DNA of 60,708 nt from Planosporangium mesophilum (GTDB taxonomy: Bacteria; Actinomycetota; Actinomycetes; Mycobacteriales; Micromonosporaceae), in NCBI RefSeq assembly GCF_016863255.1, contig NZ_BOON01000011.1, positions 1 to 60,708 of the forward strand. The letters run 5' to 3'. Shown piece by piece: positions 31,550 through 40,937 of the stretch. Position 1 is the stretch's first letter; each line of letters starts with the position of its first letter. Made by a program: the position numbers and the translations under genes. The notes beneath the pieces are model-generated. The model did no database searches, was not told where the DNA came from, and saw only the letters and a list, made by a program, of their open reading frames with translations.

Positions 31550-31777
31550 ATGGCAGCCACCGCCACCACCACCAGTACCGAGAAGGGTCGCCGGATCGTC
31601 GGAGCCGAACGCCAGACGCTCGCCAAAGATCTCGTGAAGCGCTACACCAGCGGTGAGAGCATCCGTGCGCTGGCCTCGTCGACCGGCCGTTCCTACGGCT
31701 TCGTGCACCGTGTGCTCACGGAGTCCGGAGTCCAGCTGCGTCAGCGCGGCGGCGCACGTCGGCGGAAGAAGGCGTGA
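31550..31777 (+). CDS. small helix-turn-helix DNA-binding protein
   Basis: Protein of 75 residues. The central part GAERQTLAKDLVKRYTSGES is followed by IRALASSTGRSYGFVHRVL, a compact HTH whose recognition helix is GRSYGFVHRVL. The N-terminus is Thr/Ala-rich, and the C-terminus RQRGGARRRKKA is strongly basic and would add DNA contacts. It corresponds in position and type to the small regulator Rv1473A near Rv1473 in M. tuberculosis. GTGAGGAA lies 6 nt before ATG 31550. The stop overlaps the GTG of the crotonase gene, so the regulator and enzyme are coupled. Confidence 0.87.
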   Translation: MAATATTTSTEKGRRIVGAERQTLAKDLVKRYTSGESIRALASSTGRSYGFVHRVLTESGVQLRQRGGARRRKKA

Positions 31778-32649
31778 CCGGGCGCGAGAGCTCGAACGCG
31801 GCTCATTTTCACGGAGTACGGCTAGATCGTGAAGGGCCGGTCGCAACGGTCACGTTGTGCCGGCCCGAGGTCCTCAACGCGCAGACCCCCGCCATGTGGG
31901 CGGCGCTCCGCGATATCGCTCGAGAATTGCCGGGCGACGTTCGTGTCGTGGTGGTTCGCGGTGAGGGAAGAGCATTTTCGGCGGGTCTCGACCTGTCGGT
32001 GGCCGGAGCGCTTACGTCGGGGGGCGGGGCGTCGGGGGGCACGGCCACGGACGGTGCCGAGACCGTTGACGGCGCTGCTGGCGCCGGTGAACCACCGGCG
32101 CCCAGCGGCAGTTTTGCGGACCTCGTGCGCCTTCCTCCGGAACGCGCGCAGGACCGGATCGCCTTCTACCAGGAGGGCTTCTCCTGGCTGCGCCGCCCCG
32201 ATCTGATCACGATCGCCGCGGTGCACGGGCACGCCATCGGCGCGGGCTTCCAGCTTGCGCTGGCGTGTGACTTCCGCATCGTCAGCGACGACGCGTCGTT
32301 TTCGATGGCCGAGGTGAAGCTCGGCCTCGTTCCCGACCTCACCGGCTCGAAGCGGCTGGTGGAGCTGGTCGGGTACGCCCGGGCGCTGGAGATCTGCGTG
32401 ACCGGACGGCGGGTGCCGGCGGCCGAGGCCGAGCGCATCGGCCTGGCCAACCTGGTCGTCGGGCGCGCCGACCTCGACGGGGCGGTAGCCGATCTCACCG
32501 CGGCCGTCCTGGCCGGTCCGCGCGACGCGGTGGTCGAGATCAAGGCCCTCATCGCCGCGGCCGCCGGGCGGGACTTCGCCGCTCAGGAGGCGGCCGAGCG
32601 GGCCGCGCAGATCCGCCGCCTACGCGATCTTGCCGGAGTCGGCGAGTAA
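31774..32649 (+). CDS. enoyl-CoA hydratase/isomerase (crotonase) family protein
   Basis: Protein of 291 residues with the crotonase fold. CoA/oxyanion segments are GEGRAFSAGLDLSVAG and VHGHAIGAGFQLALACDFR. The hydratase Glu that normally stands in the GGCELA motif is Gln here (GFQLAL), while the second Glu is kept in MAEVKLGLVPD. This favours an isomerase or another crotonase reaction over simple hydration. Residues about 80-114 are a Gly/Ala/Thr/Pro-rich insert between the two oxyanion segments, unusual in length. The start is GTG 31774 overlapping the HTH stop. It corresponds in position to echA12 (Rv1472). Confidence 0.88.
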   Translation: MTGRESSNAAHFHGVRLDREGPVATVTLCRPEVLNAQTPAMWAALRDIARELPGDVRVVVVRGEGRAFSAGLDLSVAGALTSGGGASGGTATDGAETVDGAAGAGEPPAPSGSFADLVRLPPERAQDRIAFYQEGFSWLRRPDLITIAAVHGHAIGAGFQLALACDFRIVSDDASFSMAEVKLGLVPDLTGSKRLVELVGYARALEICVTGRRVPAAEAERIGLANLVVGRADLDGAVADLTAAVLAGPRDAVVEIKALIAAAAGRDFAAQEAAERAAQIRRLRDLAGVGE

Positions 32650-32746
32650 CCTGCCGTAGGAGAAGTCCGGGAAGAAAGCGCTCACACCCACGGTTGTCCA
32701 TGCCGTCCGCGACATCGGTGTGCGGGCGCGACGCGGAGGTGTGTCG

Positions 32747-34699
32747 GTGGGCCCGATGGGTGGCATGGGCGGCTGGGAGACGCTGCGCGCGATGCGGCGC
32801 GAGGGCGATCTCGCCGGTCGCAAGATCGGCCGGGAGACCGCGCGGCGCGTGATGGCGTTCGCGCGGCCGTACCGGCGCGACATCGTCGTCTTCCTGCTGT
32901 CGGTCGTCGTGGCGGCCGGCATCGGGGTCGCCACGCCGCTGCTGGCCGGCCGGGTGGTCAACGAGATCACCGGCGGCGGCCCCGGTGCGGCGTCGGCGGT
33001 GATCCGCACCGCACTGTTCATCGGGGGCCTCGCGGTCGCCGACGCGCTGCTCTCGCTGGTCCAGCGGTGGTACTCGGCCCGCATCGGTGAGGGGATCATC
33101 CTCGACCTGCGCACCCGGGTCTACGACCACGTGCAGCGCATGCCGCTGCAGTTCTTCACACGTACCCAGACCGGCGCCCTGGTCAGCCGGCTCAACAACG
33201 ACGTACTGGGCGCGCAGCGGGCGTTCACCTCGACGCTGTCCGGCGTGGTCAGCAACGTCATCCAGCTCGCCCTCACCGCCGCGGTCATGTTCACCCTGTC
33301 CTGGCAGGTCACCGCGCTGTCGCTGGTCCTGCTGCCGGTGTTCGTGCTGCCGGCCCGGCGTATCGGCCGGCGGCTGGCCGACATCACCCGCGAGTCGTAC
33401 CAGCTCGACGCGAAGATGAACGCGACGATGACCGAGCGGTTCGGCGTGGCCGGCGCGCTGCTGGTCAAGCTGTTCGGTCGCCCGGACGTCGAGGCGAAGC
33501 GCTTCGGCGAGCGGGCCACCCGGGTACGCGACATCGGGATCGAGTCGGCGATGTACAGCCGTACCTTCTTCGTCGCGATGCTGCTGGTCGCCTCGCTGGC
33601 ACAGGCGCTGACCTACGGCCTGGGCGGCTGGCTGGCCGTACGGGGCGCGTTCAGCGCCGGTACCGTCGTGACCCTCGCGCTGCTGCTCACGCGGCTGTAC
33701 GGGCCGCTCACCGCGCTGTCGAACGTGCGGGTGGACGTGATGAGCGCGCTGGTGTCGTTCGAGCGGGTCTTCGAGGTGCTCGACCTCAAACCGGGCATCT
33801 CCGAGAAGCCGGACGCCCGGGCGATCCCGCGCGGCGCCGGTCGGGTCGAGTTCCGGGACGTGTCCTTCCGGTACCCGAGCGCGGCCGAGGTCTCGCTGGC
33901 CTCCCTCGAAGACGTCGCCGCGCTGGACCGCACCGCGAGCGAGCCGGTCCTGCGCGGGGTGTCCTTCACCGTCGAGCCCGGGCAGATGGTGGCGCTGGTC
34001 GGACCGTCCGGCGCCGGCAAGTCCACCATCGCGATGCTGGTGCCCCGGGTGTACGACGTGACCGACGGCAGTGTGCTCGTCGGGGACGTCGACGTGCGGG
34101 GCGCGACGCTCGAGTCCCTGCGCGACACGATCGGGGTGGTCACGCAGGACTCCCACCTGTTCCACGAGACGATCGCGGAGAACCTCCGGTACGCCCGACC
34201 CGACGCCACCGACGAGGAGCTGTGGACCGCGCTGGAGCGGGCGCAGGTCGGTCACCTGATCCGCGACCTGCCCGACGGCCTGGACACCGTGGTGGGGGAG
34301 CGGGGGTACCGCTTCTCCGGCGGTGAGAAGCAGCGGATCGCGATCGCCCGGCTGCTGTTGAAGGCCCCGTCGGTCGTGATCCTGGACGAGGCGACCGCCC
34401 ACCTGGACTCGGAGTCCGAGGCGGCGGTGCAGCAGGCCCTCGCCGCGGCGCTGACCGGGCGGACAGCGCTCGTCATCGCGCACCGGCTGTCGACCGTGCG
34501 CGACGCCGACCAGATCCTCGTCGTCGACGGCGGGCGGATCGTCGAGCGGGGCACCCACGACGAACTGGTCGCCGCCGGCGGCCTGTACGCCGAGCTGTAC
34601 CGCACCCAGTTCGCGGTCGCCGGCTCGCCGCGACCGTTCGCCGAGGAGCTCCCGCCGGGAGCGATCGTCACGGTGCCCGACGACGAGTTCGTGGACTGA
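32747..34699 (+). CDS. ABC exporter, fused membrane and ATPase domains
   Basis: Half-transporter of 650 residues that probably works as a dimer. The six-helix membrane domain spans about residues 35-320, with EGIILDLRTRVYDHVQRMPL in a typical coupling region. The ATPase follows, with Walker A GPSGAGKST, Q-loop VTQDSHLFHETIAENL, signature FSGGEKQRIAIARLL, Walker B VVILDEATAHLDSE and H-loop IAHRLSTVRDAD. The cargo is unknown; multidrug or lipid export is typical of the family. GTG 32747 has GGAGG 7 nt upstream; in-frame GTGs at 32720 and 32741 are less likely. A terminator follows. Confidence 0.92.
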   Translation: MGPMGGMGGWETLRAMRREGDLAGRKIGRETARRVMAFARPYRRDIVVFLLSVVVAAGIGVATPLLAGRVVNEITGGGPGAASAVIRTALFIGGLAVADALLSLVQRWYSARIGEGIILDLRTRVYDHVQRMPLQFFTRTQTGALVSRLNNDVLGAQRAFTSTLSGVVSNVIQLALTAAVMFTLSWQVTALSLVLLPVFVLPARRIGRRLADITRESYQLDAKMNATMTERFGVAGALLVKLFGRPDVEAKRFGERATRVRDIGIESAMYSRTFFVAMLLVASLAQALTYGLGGWLAVRGAFSAGTVVTLALLLTRLYGPLTALSNVRVDVMSALVSFERVFEVLDLKPGISEKPDARAIPRGAGRVEFRDVSFRYPSAAEVSLASLEDVAALDRTASEPVLRGVSFTVEPGQMVALVGPSGAGKSTIAMLVPRVYDVTDGSVLVGDVDVRGATLESLRDTIGVVTQDSHLFHETIAENLRYARPDATDEELWTALERAQVGHLIRDLPDGLDTVVGERGYRFSGGEKQRIAIARLLLKAPSVVILDEATAHLDSESEAAVQQALAAALTGRTALVIAHRLSTVRDADQILVVDGGRIVERGTHDELVAAGGLYAELYRTQFAVAGSPRPFAEELPPGAIVTVPDDEFVD

Positions 34700-34710
34700 C
34701 CGGCTTTTGT

Positions 34711-34748
34711 CACGAAGCGGCGCCCGGGCCCCCGGGTGCCGCTTCGTG
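34711..34748. terminator. hairpin between the ABC exporter and the convergent SDR gene
   Basis: CACGAAGCGGCGCCCGGG (34711-34728) pairs with CCCGGGTGCCGCTTCGTG (34731-34748); one pair is a G-T wobble, and the innermost pairs must open to make a loop. TTTTGT precedes it, which would be an A-rich lead on the plus strand and follows the stem poorly on the minus strand. It probably terminates both convergent genes. Confidence 0.75.
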
Positions 34749-34761
34749 CTCTCAGGTGCCG

Positions 34762-35523
34762 CTAATAGCCGCGCACCGACCCGCCGTCGACCGGCAGCGT
34801 CAGGCCGGTCAGGTAGCTCGCCGCCGGCGACAGCGCGAACGCCGCCACCCGGCCGAACTCCTCCGGCTCGGCCATCCGGCGCAGCGGGATCTGCGCCTCG
34901 AACTCGGACGCGGCCCGGTCCGGATCGCCGCTCGCGGCGATCAGTTCCTTCATGCGGTCGGTCTTCACCCGGCCCGGCAGCAGGCTCACCACCCGGATGC
35001 CCCGAGGGCCGAGCTCGTCGGCCATGTCCTTGGCGGCACCGGCCAGGCCGGGCCGCAGCCCGTTGGAGATGCCGAGGCCGGGAATCGGCTGGCGGACGGA
35101 GGTCGACAGGACGAACCCGATCGCGCCGCCGGCGTCGAGGCGGGCGGCGACGGTACGCGCGGTCCGGATCGCACCCAGGAAGACGGTCCGGAAGGCCTGC
35201 TCCCACTGCTCGTCGCTGACCTGGAGCGCGGATCCGGGCGGCGGGCCGCCGACCGAGATCAGCGCGCCGTCGAGGCGCCCGAAGCGCTCCTGGGCGAGGT
35301 CGACCAGGCGGCCGGGGGTGGCGGGGTCGGAGAGGTCGGCGGCGATCCCGGCGGCGCCGGCGGAGCCGCCGAGGCGCTCCACCGCCTCCTTCACCCGTTC
35401 CTCGTCGCGAGAGGAGATGACCACGCGCGCGCCGTCGGCGACGAGGCACTGCGCGGTGGCGAAGCCGAGGCCACGGGAGGCTCCGGTCAGTACGTACACC
35501 CGGTCGGCAAGTCCAAGGTCCAT
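34762..35523 (-). CDS. SDR-family protein lacking the catalytic Tyr-Lys pair
   Basis: Rossmann-fold protein of 253 residues. The cofactor motif TGASRGLG (13-20) and the C-terminal LTLPVDGGSVRGY are normal for short-chain dehydrogenases. Ser140/Ser142 stand in the catalytic-Ser region (VLSTSVRQ), but the Y-x3-K motif expected at about 153-157 reads S-N-G-L-R. The usual NNAG is VGGP. This matches the BKR-like SDR subgroup described as lacking the perfect tetrad, so its chemistry is uncertain. It is convergent with the ABC exporter and followed (same strand, upstream) by the TetR gene 44 nt away. Confidence 0.88.
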   Translation of the reverse strand: MDLGLADRVYVLTGASRGLGFATAQCLVADGARVVISSRDEERVKEAVERLGGSAGAAGIAADLSDPATPGRLVDLAQERFGRLDGALISVGGPPPGSALQVSDEQWEQAFRTVFLGAIRTARTVAARLDAGGAIGFVLSTSVRQPIPGLGISNGLRPGLAGAAKDMADELGPRGIRVVSLLPGRVKTDRMKELIAASGDPDRAASEFEAQIPLRRMAEPEEFGRVAAFALSPAASYLTGLTLPVDGGSVRGY

Positions 35524-35567
35524 TCCCGAATCCTAGGGAAGGCCCGACCGTGCGTGCCGCCCGGGGA

Positions 35568-36164
35568 TCAGCGGCGGCGCACGGTCTCCTCGACCAGGTC
35601 GAGCACGGCTTCGAGGTCGTCGGCGGGCCGGCCGGTGGCCAGGTGCAGCACGAGGCCGTCGTACGCCAGCTCGAGGAACTGGGCGAGCACGTCGACGGGT
35701 ACGTCCGCGCGCAGCACCCCGGCCTCGCGCTGGCGGACCAGCCGTTCCCGGGTGGCGGCCGAGATCGCCTCGGCCCGGGCGGCCCACCGCTTGGCGAACT
35801 CCGGATCGGTACGCAGCCGGCGGGACACCTCGAGCTGGGTACCGAGCCAGCCGGCCACCTCCGGCTCTCCGGTGGCCTCGACCGGCGGTTCGGCGGCCCG
35901 GCCTAGCAGGTCGCGCATGACCTGGACGAGTCCGTGCTCGGCGACGGTGGCCACCATCGCGGCGGCGTCGTCCTCGGCGACCGCGAGGAAGAGCGACTCC
36001 TTGTCCCGGAAGTGGTGGAAGATCGCGCCCCGGGACAGGCCGATCTCGTCCTCCAGCCGGCGTACGGTCGCGCCTTCGTACCCGTGGCGGGCAAAACAGG
36101 TACGCGCTCCGGCGAGGATCTCGCGTCGGCGCGCGTCGAGTTGGTCCTGGCTGACCCTGGGCAC
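35568..36164 (-). CDS. TetR-family regulator, AcnR-like (aconitase repressor)
   Basis: Regulator of 198 residues. The N-terminal HTH is ARHGYEGATVRRLEDEIGLS followed by GAIFHHFRDKESLF, closely like AcnR of Corynebacterium and Rv1474c of M. tuberculosis. The C-terminal ligand/dimer domain is all-helical. GTG 36164 is chosen because the family begins PRVSQDQLDARR; no ribosome site is seen, so the message may be leaderless. acn lies 1.7 kb away on the same strand, rather than adjacent as in Mycobacterium. A near-match to the AcnR operator lies in the acn promoter. Confidence 0.85.
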   Translation of the reverse strand: MPRVSQDQLDARRREILAGARTCFARHGYEGATVRRLEDEIGLSRGAIFHHFRDKESLFLAVAEDDAAAMVATVAEHGLVQVMRDLLGRAAEPPVEATGEPEVAGWLGTQLEVSRRLRTDPEFAKRWAARAEAISAATRERLVRQREAGVLRADVPVDVLAQFLELAYDGLVLHLATGRPADDLEAVLDLVEETVRRR

Positions 36165-36310
36165 GGAACGATCGTGACAGCCTGGTACCGGCTTGTGCAA
36201 TTTCACCGACGATCATCACGCAACCAGGCCCGGTCGGCGCCCCGGTGGTGGCGCCCGGTTGCAAATTTCCGCTCCCCGAAGGGACTGTCAGGGAACCGAC
36301 ACTGTGACGT

Positions 36311-36970
36311 ATGGTCGCCCGCGTGCCCCTGTTGCTACTCAGCCTCGACAACACGCTGATTGATCGAGACGGGGCATTTCGTGCGTGGGGACAGGACTTT
36401 CTCGAACGGGTCGGGGCGCCCGAGTACGACCTGGACTGGCTGCTCTCCGTGGACGCGGACGGCATGACCCCGGCCTGGGACCTGGCCGACGCGATCCAGA
36501 CCCGGTACCGGCTGCACGTCTCCTCGCTCGACCTGGTGGAGATCGTCCGGGAGGGGCTGCTGGAGCGGCTGCGGTTGGACCCGCTGGTCGCGTGCGCGCT
36601 CGGGATCGCCGAGGACGCCGGTTGGGTACCGGTGGTGGTCACCAACGGGGAGACCCGGCTGCAGGAGGAGAAGCTCCGGCGTACCGGCCTGGACCGCTAC
36701 CTCGCCGCCTGGGTCATCTCGGAGGAGGCGGGCTGCAGCAAGCCCAACCCGCGCATCTTCGGGATCGCGGCCGAGCGGGCCCGGGTCCGCCTGCGGGGCG
36801 CCTGGCTGATCGGCGACGTACCCGAGGCCGACATCGCCGGCGCCGACGCGATCGGCGTGCCGAGCATCTGGCTGCACCGGGGGAGGGACTGGCCGGAGTC
36901 GAGGTTCGCGCCGACCCGCACGGTCGACACTGCCATCGAGGCGCTGGCCGTGCTCATGGGCGCCACGTAG
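36311..36970 (+). CDS. HAD-superfamily protein lacking the nucleophilic Asp
   Basis: Protein of 219 residues with the HAD fold. Motif I reads LLLLSLDNTLIDRD: Ser11 stands where the first (nucleophile) Asp belongs, and Asp13 is kept as the second Asp. Motif II (VVVTNGE), motif III Lys (CSKPNPRIF) and motif IV (GDVPEADIAGA) are intact. Most HAD phosphatases need that Asp, so this protein may be a non-phosphatase or a binding protein, unless the change is a sequence error. ATG 36311 is used; GTG 36323 is an alternative. Neither has a ribosome site. It lies between the TetR gene and the acn-side genes, in the opposite direction. Confidence 0.83.
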   Translation: MVARVPLLLLSLDNTLIDRDGAFRAWGQDFLERVGAPEYDLDWLLSVDADGMTPAWDLADAIQTRYRLHVSSLDLVEIVREGLLERLRLDPLVACALGIAEDAGWVPVVVTNGETRLQEEKLRRTGLDRYLAAWVISEEAGCSKPNPRIFGIAAERARVRLRGAWLIGDVPEADIAGADAIGVPSIWLHRGRDWPESRFAPTRTVDTAIEALAVLMGAT

Positions 36971-37033
36971 TCCGGTTGCGTTGACGGCAGGTATCGCCTC
37001 ACGACTTCACCGGTTATTTGGTAATGGACAAAG

Positions 37034-37055
37034 GGGCCCGACCCGGGTCGGGCCC
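37034..37055. terminator. 22-bp perfect palindrome between HAD-like and DUF2630 genes
   Basis: GGGCCCGACCC followed by GGGTCGGGCCC is fully self-complementary over 22 bp, forming a 9-bp stem with a CCGG loop. It lies between the ends of two convergent genes, so it is probably a bidirectional terminator. Confidence 0.7.
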
Positions 37056-37067
37056 GTCGACCGCCGG

Positions 37068-37313
37068 TTACTGGAGGTAGTCCTCGACCTCGTCGGCGGG
37101 GCGCGGCGCCTCGAAATCCGGATCCCGGCCCCGCTCCGCGGCGTTGCGGCGGCGTCGCAGCAGGTCCCAACACTGGTCCAGCGACCGCTCGATCTGGCGC
37201 AGCCGGGCCTGCTCCTCGGCGGACGACAGTTCGCCGGCCATGACCTGGGACCGGAGCTTGTGCTCCTCGTCGACCAGCTGGTTGATGTGCCCCAGGATCG
37301 GGTTCTCGTCCAT
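37068..37313 (-). CDS. DUF2630 family protein
   Basis: Protein of 81 residues, almost all helical and charged: ILGHINQLVDEEHKLRSQ near the start, then LRQIERSLDQCWDLLRRRRN. This matches actinobacterial DUF2630, of unknown function. Heptad-like spacing suggests a coiled coil. ATG 37313 has GAGG about 8 nt upstream. The gene lies 37 nt after the membrane protein below and may share its message. Confidence 0.85.
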   Translation of the reverse strand: MDENPILGHINQLVDEEHKLRSQVMAGELSSAEEQARLRQIERSLDQCWDLLRRRRNAAERGRDPDFEAPRPADEVEDYLQ

Positions 37314-37350
37314 GTCCGCGACCTCTACCCACCGGCGCGGTCGGCAACCG

Positions 37351-37764
37351 TCAGTCGGCGATCCACCGGCGCAGGTCGGCACCGAACGGTGTGAACGAGG
37401 CGGCCAGGTAGGCGCCGGTCGCCAGCACCGCCATCAGCAACAGCCACCGGGTAGCGCGGTCGGCCCTGGCCGCCGGGAGGCCCAGCTGCGGTACGCCGAC
37501 CACCAGCAGCATCGCCGCCGGCAGTTGGCCGTGCAGGACGGCGAGGGACACCACGACGTACCCGAGCATCAGCGGGGCCGGTACCAGGTCCTTGGGGTCG
37601 ACCGGCGTGCCGAGAAGACCCGCGTGGCTCCAGCTGAGGCGGGCGACCCCGTACAGGCAGAGCGCGCCCAGGTATCCCACGGGTGCCACCAGCATGGCCG
37701 TGGCGAGGAGGCGGGGCACGAACGTCGGCGGCGCCGCGGTGGACGTGGAGATCGGCTCATCCAT
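37351..37764 (-). CDS. small membrane protein of unknown function
   Basis: Protein of 137 residues with three to four hydrophobic segments (about 18-40, 62-92 and 105-125) and a Ser/Thr/Pro-rich N-terminus. I do not recognise a family. It lies 86 nt downstream of acn, beyond the acn terminator, and upstream of DUF2630. No ribosome site is obvious before ATG 37764. Confidence 0.65.
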   Translation of the reverse strand: MDEPISTSTAAPPTFVPRLLATAMLVAPVGYLGALCLYGVARLSWSHAGLLGTPVDPKDLVPAPLMLGYVVVSLAVLHGQLPAAMLLVVGVPQLGLPAARADRATRWLLLMAVLATGAYLAASFTPFGADLRRWIAD

Positions 37765-37799
37765 GCCGATAGATGCTAGGCGAGGTGGACCATGAAGCA

Positions 37800-37839
37800 G
37801 GGCGCCCCGCCCACCGTGATCGCGGTGAGCGGGGCGCCC
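37800..37839 (-). terminator. terminator after acn, sharing its stem core with the whiA terminator
   Basis: The arms 37800-37816 and 37823-37839 pair over 17 bp with one C-A mismatch around TGATCG, 11 nt after the acn stop. The core GGGCGCCCCGC...GCGGGGCGCCC recurs in the whiA terminator. Confidence 0.8.
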
Positions 37840-37850
37840 CGGGTGAAACG

Positions 37851-40667
<2,817 letters not shown>

Positions 40668-40755
40668 GTGTACTCCTCGCGTCACTGGTTGGTCGGCTAG
40701 CAGTGTCCCGCAGGTGGGGTCGGCCGGCTACGGCGGGTCAGCCCTCGGCGTGTCC

Positions 40756-40783
40756 ACCCTAAGAAAACCGTACGTCCGTCTTG
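40756..40783 (-). promoter_or_regulatory. acn promoter -10 with candidate AcnR operator
   Basis: Reading the minus strand, CAAGACGGACGTACGG (40783-40768) matches the published AcnR pattern CAGNACnnncGTACTG at 10 of the 12 fixed positions. Six nt later comes TAGGGT (40761-40756), a good actinobacterial -10, about 90 nt before the acn GTG. A repressor here would block polymerase access. Confidence 0.6.
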
Positions 40784-40860
40784 TTAAACGGCGCAACCTC
40801 ATCCGCGTAACCGGATGATCGTCACACTCTCCGTCGAACACCTCTTCCGGGAGATGGCAG

Positions 40861-40900
40861 CCTGCAAAGTCTTGCTGAAATTTGCAGGAGCCGATACGTT
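40861..40900 (+). promoter_or_regulatory. amylopullulanase promoter with operator-like inverted repeat
   Basis: CCTGCAAA (40861-40868) and TTTGCAGG (40881-40888) are perfect inverted repeats with a 12-nt spacer. A -35-like TTGCTG (40872-40877) lies in that spacer and TACGTT (40895-40900) is 17 nt downstream, an ideal -10 spacing. The site would suit a repressor covering the -35, such as a MalR/LacI-type sugar regulator; the regulator is inferred. Confidence 0.5.
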
Positions 40901-40937
40901 GCGGCCAGCCCGTCCCCATCGAGGAAGGTCGCTGCGC

